Notes: generated by a model not told the origin, from the letters alone. 35,865 nucleotides of DNA from Clostridia bacterium (GCA_017415485.1 JAFQGP010000109.1:1-35865), one strand, 5' to 3'; positions 7,661-16,639 are shown, counted from the first letter of the stretch. Translations and numbers: made by a program.

Positions 7661-8833
7661 ATGATTCCAAAAGCAAAAAAGCATTTGATGTGCATCCTGA
7701 TCCCCCTGCTGATCTGCGCGGTCATTGTCGTTGGCGTTTACTCCTTGCACAAATCGGCACAGGAAAAAATGAAGCAATATGAGGAAGACCTCACCGCTGT
7801 ACAGGTCACAGTGACCGTGACGACACCCACGGGCGAGCCCAAAGTCGAGGTCCTGGATGACGGAACTGTTTTCGAGATCCCGTTCTCCATTCCGGAGTGG
7901 GTCTACAGATTATTTACCGAGCAGGAGCCCGTTCTGTTCTATGACGTATCCGCTGCAGGGGATGATTCGGAAGCGCAACTGAAGTTAAAAGATGAAGTAA
8001 CCCCCGCGGAGCTTTCCCTGACTGAATACGTTAAAGACGTTCATTGTATGAATTCGCAACGGATAAACAAGGTCAGCGACTATAGTTTTTTAAAGAATTA
8101 CGGCGACATAAGCTTTTACGAACGCTATTATGCCTACGGTATTACCTCGCTTTCCAGTGATCCAAAGCTTGCTTCGGGTGGTGAATGTGAGGTCACCTGG
8201 TTTGATGGATATGATGAAAGTATTCTTGCGGGCAACGGACTTTATTGCCTCGTTCCCAACAGCAAGCTTGAAGAGTATGATAACGGAAACGGCGAGGCTG
8301 TTGTGAGTTTTTATAAGAGTTACGTATCATATAAATACGTAGACGGCGAGCTTGTGAAGGAAGAAAAAGAACTTGAAGTTCCGGTTGCGCTGAAGATCGT
8401 GGGAACTTATACGGGAGGCGATTGGAACAGTGTTTACTGTCCGCTTTCCATCGTTTTACAGGCGTGCATCGATTTGGAAGCAGTACCGCAAGTTCTTTCA
8501 TTTAGCGCAACGCTTGCTGACAACAGCCGTCTTGAGGAATTTCGCGAAAAAATGAGCCTTTGCTTCCTCGAGCCCGCGCCCGAAAACGAGGATATCCCTT
8601 GGAGAACTTATGCGCAATTTCAGAAACGTTCTATTTTTCACAAATCTTACACTTTGGGCTTGGATATCGATGACGGGGCTTTGAGCGATCTGATAGACGT
8701 GACGGGGGAGGTCCAAAGGCTCGATAACATCGTAAAGATAGGTGCTATCGCCATTGCGGTCATCATCGCTGTAATTCCTGTAGGATGTCTTGTTATCTTT
8801 TTGACGAATAAGAAAAAGTCGAAAGCCGAATGA
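7661..8833 (+). CDS. Second truncated FtsX-like paralog
   Basis: A 390-residue sister of the preceding protein: N-terminal helix (about 8-28), ectodomain with WFDGYDESIL, IVGTYTGGDWNS and FLEPAPENEDIPW, one C-terminal helix (IAIAVIIAVIPVGCLVIFL), and the tail TNKKKSKAE. The 3' ends of this gene and the previous one are nearly identical in DNA, and both have the same 21-base spacer (TGACC, A/G, ACGAAAGGAAGT core) ahead of the next start, so spacer and gene duplicated together. Compared with its sister it carries a longer stretch after the TPTG motif (around 50-70) and an extra loop near 145 (NYGDISFYER). A divergent ectodomain between conserved anchors suggests differing ligands; that is inference. 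Confidence 0.8.
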   Translation: MIPKAKKHLMCILIPLLICAVIVVGVYSLHKSAQEKMKQYEEDLTAVQVTVTVTTPTGEPKVEVLDDGTVFEIPFSIPEWVYRLFTEQEPVLFYDVSAAGDDSEAQLKLKDEVTPAELSLTEYVKDVHCMNSQRINKVSDYSFLKNYGDISFYERYYAYGITSLSSDPKLASGGECEVTWFDGYDESILAGNGLYCLVPNSKLEEYDNGNGEAVVSFYKSYVSYKYVDGELVKEEKELEVPVALKIVGTYTGGDWNSVYCPLSIVLQACIDLEAVPQVLSFSATLADNSRLEEFREKMSLCFLEPAPENEDIPWRTYAQFQKRSIFHKSYTLGLDIDDGALSDLIDVTGEVQRLDNIVKIGAIAIAVIIAVIPVGCLVIFLTNKKKSKAE

Positions 8834-8854
8834 CCGACGAAAGGAAGTGAGTGA

Positions 8855-10225
8855 ATGATTCCCAAAGCAAAAAAGCGCTTGAAGCGCATCCTGCTCCCCC
8901 TGCTGTTTTGCATTGCGGCTTCCCTGATCCTTGGCACTTTGAACGCATTAAACGAGGCAAAATTGCGCAAATACGAGGAGGAGCTACAATCGATACCGGT
9001 CACCCTGACTATGACGACACCCACGGGTAGGTATACGAAGATGAAGGTTCTGTCCAGCGGAAGAACAGTTGAGGAAAAGATCACACCTTTAATTGACGAA
9101 TGGGTTTTGCAACTGTTCAAGGAATATACTCCCGTCTTTTTCTACGACGTATCCGAGGCGAAAGACTCCAACGAAGCGCGCGAGCTGAAAAATAAAGTAG
9201 TTCCCTCCAATCTTTGCTTGGCTGAATACGTAAAAGACGTTAAGTATACGATCTCAATGGAGATAGACAAGGTTAGCGACTATAGCTTCGGAAGAACCGA
9301 TCATTATGAAATGTATGGCATTCCCTCGCTTTCCTGCGATCCGTATCTTTCTTCCGAGGAATGTGAGATCACGTGGTATGAGGGATATGACGAAAGCGTT
9401 TTCGAGGGCGAGAACGCGGTTTGCCTCATTCCCGATGGCAAGGCACAGTTGTATGATAACGGAAACGGAAAGGCTGTTGTGCTGAGGACTGTCACCTTTA
9501 CTCGCTACGAAACGGTAGACGGTAAAAGGGAGAAGGTCGAAACGTCTTCGTATGAACGCGAACGCACGCTCAAGATCGTGGGAACCTATACAGGCGGGGA
9601 TTTCAACAGTGTTTACTGTCCGATGCCCATTGTTGAACAGATGGTCAACGAGCTTGAAATAGGCTATACCATCAATGCTCTGAGCGCAACTCTTGCCGAC
9701 AACCGCCGCCTTGAGGAATTTCGCGAAAAAGCAAGCTTCTGCTTCCTCGAGCCTTCGCCCGAAAACGAGGATGTCCCTTGGGGATATTACGTAGGATCTC
9801 AGAGTAGTTTCAGCCATCACGACGTTTATCCTTTGGGCTTGGCTATCGATGACGAGGCTTTGCTTGCGCTGCCCGACGTAACCGAGGAATGCGCAAGATT
9901 TTCCAGAATCGTCAAGATCGGCATCGCCATCTTTTCTGTCATCGCCGGAATTTTGGCGGGATATCTGATAATTCGCGATAACAAGAGCGGCATTCTGCAA
10001 AAGCGCGAGGCGGGCAGATCGAATACGGTGCTCTGCATCGGCTTCATGCTTGAACAATTGCTCTGCACCATCGTCGGTGTCGCGATCGGCGGCGCGTTCT
10101 TTATGTGGAAGCCGACGGAAGACTATTTGATCTTTGCGGCGGTCTACTTCGTCGCACTCAGCATCGCACTTGCGATATTTATGAGCAAAAGAATCATCGA
10201 AACTATCACGGGGGATGAAGAATGA
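8855..10225 (+). CDS. Full-length FtsX-type permease of the paralog array
   Basis: A 456-residue paralog. Its N-terminus (MIPKAKKRLKRILLPLLFC) closely matches the 390-residue neighbour, but the C-terminus keeps all three FtsX helices (about 348-370, 385-410, 420-442) and the coupling segment RDNKSGILQKREAGRSN. Array motifs are WYEGYDESVF, IVGTYTGGDFNS and FLEPSPENEDVPW. The stop overlaps the ATPase start by four bases (ATGA), so permease and ATPase are translationally coupled, which makes this protein the most likely direct partner of the ATPase. The ending GDEE resembles KEDE of the 410-residue permease. The array therefore reads full, short, short, full. Confidence 0.85.
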   Translation: MIPKAKKRLKRILLPLLFCIAASLILGTLNALNEAKLRKYEEELQSIPVTLTMTTPTGRYTKMKVLSSGRTVEEKITPLIDEWVLQLFKEYTPVFFYDVSEAKDSNEARELKNKVVPSNLCLAEYVKDVKYTISMEIDKVSDYSFGRTDHYEMYGIPSLSCDPYLSSEECEITWYEGYDESVFEGENAVCLIPDGKAQLYDNGNGKAVVLRTVTFTRYETVDGKREKVETSSYERERTLKIVGTYTGGDFNSVYCPMPIVEQMVNELEIGYTINALSATLADNRRLEEFREKASFCFLEPSPENEDVPWGYYVGSQSSFSHHDVYPLGLAIDDEALLALPDVTEECARFSRIVKIGIAIFSVIAGILAGYLIIRDNKSGILQKREAGRSNTVLCIGFMLEQLLCTIVGVAIGGAFFMWKPTEDYLIFAAVYFVALSIALAIFMSKRIIETITGDEE

Positions 10226-10881
10226 GTATTTCACTGAAAAACGTATCTTACAGTTATAGAGGAAAATACCAGACCGTTCGCGCGGTGAACGATGTGTCTT
10301 ATGATTTCGAGCCCGGCAAGTGCTATGCCATCATTGGCAAGTCGGGCTCGGGCAAGACCACGCTCCTCTCGCTGATGGCGGGACTCGACCTGCCCACTGA
10401 AGGCGAGATCATCATCGACGGCAAGTCAACAAAGAATTGGAACCGCAACCGCCTCCGCCGCGATGCCGTCAGCGTGATCTATCAGAATTACAACCTCTTC
10501 CCGCTTCTGACCGTGCAGGAGAACATCCGCTACCCGCTCGATCTGAGAAGAATGTCCAAGAAAAAAGCCACCGAATTGGCAACAAAGGTCCGCGAAAGGG
10601 TCGAGCTTTCAGCAAACTACGATAATCGCCTTCCCGCGCACCTCTCGGGCGGCGAGCAGCAGAGAGTTGCGATCGCACGCACCCTCGCGCAAGGATGCAA
10701 AATCATCCTCGCCGACGAGCCCACGGGCAACCTTGACTCCACCAACACCGCAAACATAGTCAAGATCCTCTGCTCACTCGCCCACGATGACGGCTGCACC
10801 GTCATTATAGTCACTCACGACCCCGCGGTCGCCGAACAAGCCGACGCCGTCCTCCAAATGAAAGACGGCGCGTGGATATAA
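10222..10881 (+). CDS. ABC transporter ATPase (LolD/MacB type)
   Basis: A 219-residue cytoplasmic ATPase with every expected motif: Walker A GKSGSGKTT (39-47), Q-loop Gln88, signature LSGGEQQ (141-147), Walker B ILADEP (162-167), D-loop GNLD and His199 in VTHDP. Size and sequence fit the MacB/LolD/FtsE group that drives FtsX-type permeases, converting ATP hydrolysis into movement of the ectodomain. As the only ATPase in the operon and the last gene, it presumably serves all the permeases before it. A long hairpin follows its stop by 8 bases. Confidence 0.95.
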   Translation: MSISLKNVSYSYRGKYQTVRAVNDVSYDFEPGKCYAIIGKSGSGKTTLLSLMAGLDLPTEGEIIIDGKSTKNWNRNRLRRDAVSVIYQNYNLFPLLTVQENIRYPLDLRRMSKKKATELATKVRERVELSANYDNRLPAHLSGGEQQRVAIARTLAQGCKIILADEPTGNLDSTNTANIVKILCSLAHDDGCTVIIVTHDPAVAEQADAVLQMKDGAWI

Positions 10882-10889
10882 AAACATAT

Positions 10890-10935
10890 AAACAACGCGA
10901 ACCGTTTTAAAATGACGAAACGGTTCGCGTTGTTT
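10890..10935 (+). terminator. 18-bp perfect hairpin ending the ABC operon
   Basis: 10890-10907 is perfectly complementary to 10918-10935 (core ACAACGCGAACCG), with a 10-base loop. Only a short T run (TGTTT) follows, so release may be inefficient or rely on stem strength. Confidence 0.75.
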
Positions 10936-10965
10936 GGTATATAATATTTTTAAGCTTTAATCTTA

Positions 10966-10994
10966 TTTACATTATGAAAAAAATATGCTATAAT
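10966..10994 (+). promoter_or_regulatory. Promoter upstream of the helicase gene
   Basis: TTTACA (10966-10971), 17-bp spacer, TATAAT (10989-10994). The transcript would have a leader of about 170 bases containing the TGTCGTAAA repeats. The stretch 10936-11171 holds no gene that I can support. Confidence 0.65.
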
Positions 10995-11045
10995 ATATAA
11001 TGATATGAAATACTTAATATCAAAAATCATAGTTTGGCTGGCGAA

Positions 11046-11068
11046 TGTCGTAAAAGTGTCGTAAATTC
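11046..11068. repeat. TGTCGTAAA direct repeat, second locus
   Basis: TGTCGTAAAAG (11046-11056) and TGTCGTAAATTC (11057-11068) are head to tail. The second copy is identical to 359-370 beside the integrase remnant. Confidence 0.55.
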
Positions 11069-11171
11069 GGCTTGAGATGTTTGGAAAGTCTTGATTTATC
11101 AAGGGCTTTGTGCAAAAGTCAATATAATATAATGAGATACTATGTGCTCATATAAAAAAGGGGGCGGGCGA

Positions 11172-13571
11172 GTGCGGTTTGATCGCGAATTGAATATGGT
11201 TCTGCTCTCGGCGCGCGAGCTTGCCGAACGTGCGGCGCAGGGCGGTAATCTTGGCGGGACATCCGATTCGCCGACTTCGGAGGAGGGAAGGGTGCTGCAT
11301 AAGCTTCTTGCCGAATCGCAAGGTGAGAGATTTCGCGCGGAATGTCCGCTTTCTGCGGATATTGAATGCGGAAGCCTCGTTTACCGCATCTCGGGACGCG
11401 CTGACGGCGTTATAGAGGGAGAAATACCCATTCTGTTGGAGTTTAAGACCGTGACACATTCCGCCTTCGAGAGAGCATCCTCGAGGCTCGGGCGCGCGCA
11501 GGTGACGGTCTATGCCGCGCTTTATGCCTTGTCGCACGATTCCAAAAAGGTCACGGCTCGGCTCGTCATTGCAACGCCCGACGGCGAAAAGGTCAAAAAT
11601 TCGGATAGGACGTATACTGTCGATGAGCTCCGCATCGCGCTTCACGGGCTTCTCACGAGCGTCGCGCCGCTTGCGTATAACGAGGCGGATTCGCTTTGCA
11701 AGGTCCATCCCGAGCTTTCAAAGCTGAAGTTCCCGCATCCGAGTCTGCGCGACGGACAACGCGAGTTGATCTCGTCTGTTGCGTCAGCCGTCAAGGGCGG
11801 AAAAAGGCTCTTTGCCCAGGCTCCCACGGGTATCGGCAAGACGGTTTCGGTGCTTTACGGCGCGGCAAGAGCGATGGGGCAGGCGGATATCCGAAGGATA
11901 TTTTATCTCACCGCTAAAGCGAGCACACGCCGCGAGGCTTATGCCGCCGCGGGAAGGCTTGCGGGTGCGGGCGCGGGGCTTCGGACGTTGGTTTTGACCG
12001 CAAAGGAGCAGATCTGCCCGCGCAAAATGGGTTCCGAATTTATTTGTGACCCCGATCATTGTCCGCTTGCGAAGGGATATTACGACCGACGCGCGGCGGC
12101 ACTCGAGTCGCTGATATCGAATTACAAGGGCTACCCCGCGGGTGCAATATCGCAAGCTGCGGCAAAACACAGCGTTTGCCCCTACGAGCTCTCGCTCGAC
12201 CTTTCGGAATACTGCGATATTATCATCTGCGATTACAATTACGCCTTTGATCCTGCCGTCAAACTCCGCAGATACTTTGCGGAGGGCGCATATTGCGGCG
12301 GTAAGAACGTTTTTCTGATAGATGAAGCGCACAATCTGCCCGAGCGGGCGAGGGATATTTTCTCCGCAACGCTGACGCGTCAGGACGTTGCACGCTTGCG
12401 CGAAGCTGTTCAGTCAGACCACTTGCTTACATCCGCACTCGACGCTCTCGACGGGGCGATATGCCGCGCGGGCGAGCTTTGCGAGGAGAATATGACCGAG
12501 CAGGATGGCGTGAGGTGCGGTTACTATTTTAATCTCAATCCGCTTCCCGAGCTCGACGACGCCGTTGCGCGTGCGCTTGAGAGAACGGAGCTGTTCTATT
12601 TCACGCACAGAACCGATCCGCCCCTCGCGGGTGCGGCGTCGAGATTCCGCGGAATCTGCAAAAAGTGGCAGAACGCGGCGGATAATTTTGACGAGAGGTA
12701 TCGAACCTATATCGAGAAGATCGGCGACGAGGTCTCGCTCAAGCTTTATTGCCTCGACCCTTCGGCGCGGCTTGACGAGGCGCTTTCCGAGGCTTACGCA
12801 TCCGTATTCTTCTCGGCGACTCTGACCCCGGCGGATTACTTTTCGGATATCCTCGGCGGCGGTAAGGACAGCCGATCGGTGTCGCTCCCCTCGCCGTTCC
12901 CACGTGAGAATCTTGGACTTATCGCGCTGACGTCGGTCAGCACTCGGTTTGAGGACAGGGATAAATCATACAAAAAGATAGCCGGTGCGATCGCGGCTAC
13001 GGTCGCGGCAAGGCGAGGAAATTATATTGTATATTTCCCATCATATAAATATATGCAAAGCGTTGCCGATATCTTTACGGCGCGCTACCCGAACGTTCCC
13101 GTTGCCATTCAGCGAAGCGGTATGACAAGGCAGGAAAGGGAAGAGTTTCTTTCTTTCTTCGAGGATGACGTCGGGCGACTCCGAGTTGGATTTTGCGTCC
13201 TCGGCGGAAGCTTTTCGGAGGGTGTTGACCTGCCGGGAAGCAGACTGATCGGCACGCTGATCGTCGGTGTCGGGCTCCCCGGCCTTTCGGCGGAGAGGAA
13301 CATCATCCGCGATTATTTCGAAAACCGAGCCGAGTGCGGATATGATTATTCCTACACCTATCCCGGAATGAATTCCGTGTTGCAGGCGGCGGGAAGAGTC
13401 ATTCGCCGACCCGAGGACAGGGGCGTTGTCATTCTCATCGATGACCGCTACGCGGGCGAAAAATACCGCGCGCTTTATCCACCGCATTGGGAAGGAATGC
13501 GCTTTGCGGCGGATATTCCCGCTTTGCAAGCAGAGCTTGCGGGATTTTGGGCAAAAGATGTGTCGGAATGA
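11172..13571 (+). CDS. Rad3/XPD-type DNA helicase with N-terminal PD-(D/E)XK nuclease-like domain
   Basis: About 799 residues. The N-terminal 170 resemble a Cas4/RecB-family nuclease: Asp78 in GRADGV, Glu90 and Lys92 in LLEFKTV, and QVTVY (110-114), the QxxxY motif. The helicase follows: Walker A APTGIGKT (217-224), four Cys positioned like the XPD iron-sulfur cluster (282, 292, 297, 336), DEAH at 384-387, and a C-terminal motif VI (QAAGRVIRRPEDRG). This is the DinG/Rad3 superfamily 2 group, 5'-3' DNA helicases for repair. The start is the GTG at 11172 after an AAGGGGGCGGG stretch; an in-frame ATG at 11142 would add ten residues but has no ribosome site. It appears monocistronic. Whether the nuclease motif is active is not known. 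Confidence 0.88.
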   Translation: MRFDRELNMVLLSARELAERAAQGGNLGGTSDSPTSEEGRVLHKLLAESQGERFRAECPLSADIECGSLVYRISGRADGVIEGEIPILLEFKTVTHSAFERASSRLGRAQVTVYAALYALSHDSKKVTARLVIATPDGEKVKNSDRTYTVDELRIALHGLLTSVAPLAYNEADSLCKVHPELSKLKFPHPSLRDGQRELISSVASAVKGGKRLFAQAPTGIGKTVSVLYGAARAMGQADIRRIFYLTAKASTRREAYAAAGRLAGAGAGLRTLVLTAKEQICPRKMGSEFICDPDHCPLAKGYYDRRAAALESLISNYKGYPAGAISQAAAKHSVCPYELSLDLSEYCDIIICDYNYAFDPAVKLRRYFAEGAYCGGKNVFLIDEAHNLPERARDIFSATLTRQDVARLREAVQSDHLLTSALDALDGAICRAGELCEENMTEQDGVRCGYYFNLNPLPELDDAVARALERTELFYFTHRTDPPLAGAASRFRGICKKWQNAADNFDERYRTYIEKIGDEVSLKLYCLDPSARLDEALSEAYASVFFSATLTPADYFSDILGGGKDSRSVSLPSPFPRENLGLIALTSVSTRFEDRDKSYKKIAGAIAATVAARRGNYIVYFPSYKYMQSVADIFTARYPNVPVAIQRSGMTRQEREEFLSFFEDDVGRLRVGFCVLGGSFSEGVDLPGSRLIGTLIVGVGLPGLSAERNIIRDYFENRAECGYDYSYTYPGMNSVLQAAGRVIRRPEDRGVVILIDDRYAGEKYRALYPPHWEGMRFAADIPALQAELAGFWAKDVSE

Positions 13572-13611
13572 TTAAAAAAACAAATAAATTTTGCGATTTT
13601 TAAAATAATAC

Positions 13612-13640
13612 TTGCAAAATGCGAGCTTTTGTGGTATAAT
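13612..13640 (+). promoter_or_regulatory. Promoter of asnS
   Basis: TTGCAA (13612-13617), 17-bp spacer, TATAAT (13635-13640). The roughly 95-base leader has a 10-bp hairpin (TGCAATTTTT at 13665-13674 with 13680-13689). No T-box signature (TGGNACCGCG) was found. Confidence 0.85.
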
Positions 13641-13739
13641 ATTTGCTATACGAAAGTTAAATTCTGCAATTTTTCACGAAAAAATTGCACTTTTGAAAAG
13701 GCAAGCCGCATTTTGCCTATACAAGGAAGGAAACCTACC

Positions 13740-15134
13740 ATGGAAAGAACCACAATCAAAGAAATTTTTGCGGCACCCGAAAAATTTGCGGACTGTGAGA
13801 TCACGGTCGCAGGTTGGGCAAGAACAATTCGTTCGAGCAACGTTTTCGGCTTCATCGAGCTGAATGACGGCTCTTATTTCTCAAATCTTCAGATCGTTGT
13901 TGAGAGCGAAAAGCTCTCGAACTACAAGGAGATCGTAAAGCAGAACGTCGGCGCGTCCTTCGTTTGCAAGGGTATCCTCGTGCTGACTCCCGAGGCTCCC
14001 CAGCCCTTTGAGCTCAAGGCGACCGAGATCGCGCTTGAAGGCGCATCAGCTCCCGATTTTCCGCTTCAGAAGAAGCGTCACTCGCTTGAGTATCTCCGCA
14101 CGATCGCGCATCTCCGTCCCCGTGCGAACACATTTAACGCCGTGTTCCGCGTTCGTTCGGTAGTTGCTTATGCTATCCACAGCTTTTTCTTCGAGAGAGG
14201 CTTCGTTTACGTTCACACTCCCCTGATCACAGGCTCCGACTGCGAGGGCGCGGGCGAGATGTTCCAGGTCACCACACTCGACCTTGCAAATCCCCCCAAG
14301 ACTCCCGAAGGAGAGATCGACTATTCGCAGGATTTCTTCGGCAAGAAGACCGGCTTGACCGTTTCGGGTCAGCTCAACGTTGAGACCTTCGCGATGGCGT
14401 TTGCAAACGTTTACACCTTCGGTCCCACCTTCCGTGCAGAGAAGTCCTACACCCAGCGCCACGCCGCTGAATTCTGGATGGTCGAGCCCGAGATGGCGTT
14501 CGCCGATCTTAACGACTATATGGACACCGCAGAGGCGATGGTCAAGTATATCGTCAAGTTCGTTATGAAGGAGTGCCCTGCAGAGCTCGAATTCTTCAAC
14601 AAGTTCATCGACAAGGGTCTTATCGAAAGACTTCAGAACCTTGTTGACAACGATTTCGGACGCATCACCTATACCGATGCCGTCAAACTCCTCGAGGAGA
14701 GCGGCGTGAAGTTCGATTATCCCGTCAAGTGGGGCATCGACCTTCAGACCGAGCACGAAAGATACCTCACCGAGCAGGTCTTCAAGAAGCCCGTGTTCGT
14801 TACCGATTATCCGAAGGACATCAAGGCGTTCTATATGCGTCAGAACGACGATGGCAAGACCGTTGCCGCAGCGGATATGCTCGTTCCCGGTGTCGGAGAG
14901 CTCATTGGCGGTTCTCAGCGTGAGGAAAGACTCGACAAGCTCGAGGAGGCTATCACCCGCTTCGGACTCGCTCCCGAGGATTATTCCTGGTATTGCGATC
15001 TTCGCCGCTACGGCGGAACAAAGCACGCGGGCTACGGTCTCGGCTTTGAGCGTATGATCATGTACGTCACCGGCGTTTCCAACATCCGTGACGTTGAGGC
15101 GTTCCCCAGAACCACCGGTAACGCAGATTTCTAA
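13740..15134 (+). CDS. asnS: Asparaginyl-tRNA synthetase
   Basis: A 464-residue class IIb synthetase that charges tRNA-Asn with asparagine in the cytoplasm. An N-terminal OB-fold anticodon-binding domain (about 18-110, with [10 protein letters not shown]) precedes the catalytic core. Motif 2 is seen in [20 protein letters not shown] and motif 3 in [10 protein letters not shown] near the C-terminus. Length and motifs fit bacterial AsnRS rather than AspRS. The start is the ATG at 13740 after AAGGAAGG; upstream in-frame codons would lie within the promoter. The aspartate aminotransferase gene follows after 56 bases, so aspartate supply and asparagine charging may be co-expressed. Confidence 0.96.
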   Translation: MERTTIKEIFAAPEKFADCEITVAGWARTIRSSNVFGFIELNDGSYFSNLQIVVESEKLSNYKEIVKQNVGASFVCKGILVLTPEAPQPFELKATEIALEGASAPDFPLQKKRHSLEYLRTIAHLRPRANTFNAVFRVRSVVAYAIHSFFFERGFVYVHTPLITGSDCEGAGEMFQVTTLDLANPPKTPEGEIDYSQDFFGKKTGLTVSGQLNVETFAMAFANVYTFGPTFRAEKSYTQRHAAEFWMVEPEMAFADLNDYMDTAEAMVKYIVKFVMKECPAELEFFNKFIDKGLIERLQNLVDNDFGRITYTDAVKLLEESGVKFDYPVKWGIDLQTEHERYLTEQVFKKPVFVTDYPKDIKAFYMRQNDDGKTVAAADMLVPGVGELIGGSQREERLDKLEEAITRFGLAPEDYSWYCDLRRYGGTKHAGYGLGFERMIMYVTGVSNIRDVEAFPRTTGNADF

Positions 15135-15139
15135 TCAAA

Positions 15140-15161
15140 ATAAGCCGCATCAACGGCTTAT
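15140..15161 (+). other. Intercistronic hairpin between asnS and the aminotransferase gene
   Basis: ATAAGCCG (15140-15147) pairs with CGGCTTAT (15154-15161) around a six-base loop. There is no T tract, so it is more likely an mRNA-stability or processing element than a terminator. Confidence 0.5.
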
Positions 15162-15190
15162 CGCAATTCTACACACGAAAGGAAGCCGTT

Positions 15191-16486
15191 ATGCTTTATT
15201 CACAAATGTCACAGTCGGAGCTTGAAGCCCTTGGCGCAAGCTACCTTGAAGAATATAAAAAGATCTGCGCCGAGGGCAATCACCTTGACCTCTCGCGCGG
15301 TAAACCCGGACGCGCACAGCTCAATATGATGCAGGGGATGCTTTATTGCATCCATTCATCTGCTGACTGCCGTTCCGCAGACGGATTCGACTACCGTAAC
15401 TACGGCCTTCTCGACGGCGTTCCTGAGGCGAAGAAGCTTTTTGCAGACCTTCTCGGAATCCCCGAGTCGCACATCATCGTCGCGGGCAACTCCTCGCTCA
15501 ACATTATGTACGATACTATGGTCCGCTGTATGCTTTACGGTGTCGCGGGCGTCAAGAAGCCTTGGGCGAAGCTTGATAAGGTAAAATTCCTCTGTCCTTC
15601 CCCCGGATACGATCGCCACTTCGCGATCTGTCAGTCGCTCGGTATCGAGATGATCCCCGTTCCGCTTCACGAGGACGGACCCGATATGGATATGGTTGAA
15701 AAGCTTGTATCCGAGGATGAGTCGATCAAGGGCATCTGGTGCTGTCCGAAATACTCGAATCCCGACGGCGTTACCTATTCCGACGAGGTCGTCCGCCGCT
15801 TTGCAAATCTTGATCCTGCGGCTCCCGATTTCAGAATCTTCTGGGACAATGCTTACGCGGTCCACGATCTTTACGACGACGGCGACGAGCTTCTTGATAT
15901 CTTTGCCGAGTGCCGCAAGACGGGCAACGAGGATATGGTGTATTATTTTGCATCGACCTCAAAGATCACCTTCCCCGGATCGGGTGTTGCGATCTTTGCC
16001 GCTTCGGAGCACAATCTTGAGTTCATCAAGCCCATTATGAACGTTCAGACGATCGGTTTCGACAAGATCAACCAGATCCGTCACGTGCGCTATTTTGACG
16101 GCAATGCCGACAATATCCGCAGCCACATGCGCGACCTCGCGGAGATCATCCGCCCCAAGTTCAAGATAGTTATCTCGGCTCTCGAGCGAGATCTTGCGGG
16201 CACGGGCATCGCACACTGGACCAACCCCAAGGGCGGTTACTTCATCAGCCTCTATCTTGAAAACGGCACCGCAAAGAGAACCTACGATCTCTGCCTCGGC
16301 GCGGGCGTACATCTCACCACCGCGGGTGCGACATATCCCTACGGAATCGACCCCAACGACTCGAACATCCGCATAGCTCCCACATACCCCTCGAACGACG
16401 ACCTTGAAATCACAATGGATATCCTTACCCTCTGTGCAAGAATCGCCGCGATCGAGAAGTTCCTTGGTAAGAAGCTTTGCGACTGA
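15191..16486 (+). CDS. Aspartate aminotransferase, type Ic (PLP-dependent)
   Basis: This 431-residue fold-type I aminotransferase should interconvert aspartate/2-oxoglutarate and oxaloacetate/glutamate. Visible residues are Asn190-Pro191 in KYSNPDG, Asp219 in FWDNAY (contacts the pyridine nitrogen) and the Schiff-base Lys258 in STSKITFPG. The early LDLSRGKPG and the overall layout match the MocR-like aspartate aminotransferase family (PF12897) known from Corynebacterium and Clostridia, not the classical AspC. Related enzymes vary in substrate, so aspartate specificity is an inference helped by the neighbouring asnS. The start follows GAAAGGAAG. A terminator comes 5 bases after the stop. Confidence 0.88.
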   Translation: MLYSQMSQSELEALGASYLEEYKKICAEGNHLDLSRGKPGRAQLNMMQGMLYCIHSSADCRSADGFDYRNYGLLDGVPEAKKLFADLLGIPESHIIVAGNSSLNIMYDTMVRCMLYGVAGVKKPWAKLDKVKFLCPSPGYDRHFAICQSLGIEMIPVPLHEDGPDMDMVEKLVSEDESIKGIWCCPKYSNPDGVTYSDEVVRRFANLDPAAPDFRIFWDNAYAVHDLYDDGDELLDIFAECRKTGNEDMVYYFASTSKITFPGSGVAIFAASEHNLEFIKPIMNVQTIGFDKINQIRHVRYFDGNADNIRSHMRDLAEIIRPKFKIVISALERDLAGTGIAHWTNPKGGYFISLYLENGTAKRTYDLCLGAGVHLTTAGATYPYGIDPNDSNIRIAPTYPSNDDLEITMDILTLCARIAAIEKFLGKKLCD

Positions 16487-16491
16487 ATAGC

Positions 16492-16517
16492 AAAAAGACC
16501 GCCGCAGCGGTCTTTTT
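16492..16517 (+). terminator. Terminator of the asnS-aminotransferase operon
   Basis: AAAAAGACCGC (16492-16502), loop CGCA, GCGGTCTTTTT (16507-16517). Confidence 0.92.
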
Positions 16518-16582
16518 GAGTTTAGAACTATGAGTTTAGAGTTGTGAGTTAAGGAAAATTTCCGTCGCTTCGCTCGGAAATT
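16518..16582 (+). repeat. Heptad repeat plus AATTTCCG hairpin (dispersed repeat family)
   Basis: GAGTTTA, GAACTAT, GAGTTTA, GAGTTGT and GAGTTAA follow one another as 7-mers, then GG and a hairpin AATTTCCG (16557-16564) with CGGAAATT (16575-16582). The same order, heptads then GTTAAGG then an AATTTCC hairpin, recurs at 19976-20042, so the two are copies of one repeat. Confidence 0.7.
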
Positions 16583-16605
16583 AATTAATAAAAATATAAA
16601 ATCGG

Positions 16606-16634
16606 TTGACAAAACGCATTTGTTGTGTTATAAT
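16606..16634 (+). promoter_or_regulatory. Consensus promoter of the plus-strand antitoxin RNA
   Basis: TTGACA (16606-16611), 17-bp spacer, TATAAT (16629-16634): both boxes perfect. No coding frame lies within the transcript it would make. Confidence 0.88.
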
Positions 16635-16639
16635 AATAA

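Noticed and set aside
11007..11066. Possible 19-residue peptide beginning MKYLISKIIVWL upstream of the helicase
   Set aside because: No ribosome site, weak membrane helix, and its end runs into the TGTCGTAAA repeats; not supported as a gene.
13641..13739. T-box riboswitch in the asnS leader
   Set aside because: The leader is only about 95 bases and lacks the conserved TGGNACCGCG box; only a simple hairpin is seen.
16518..16582. Read as a further terminator of the aminotransferase operon
   Set aside because: A strong terminator already ends at 16517, there is no T tract after the second hairpin, and the heptad pattern matches a dispersed repeat.
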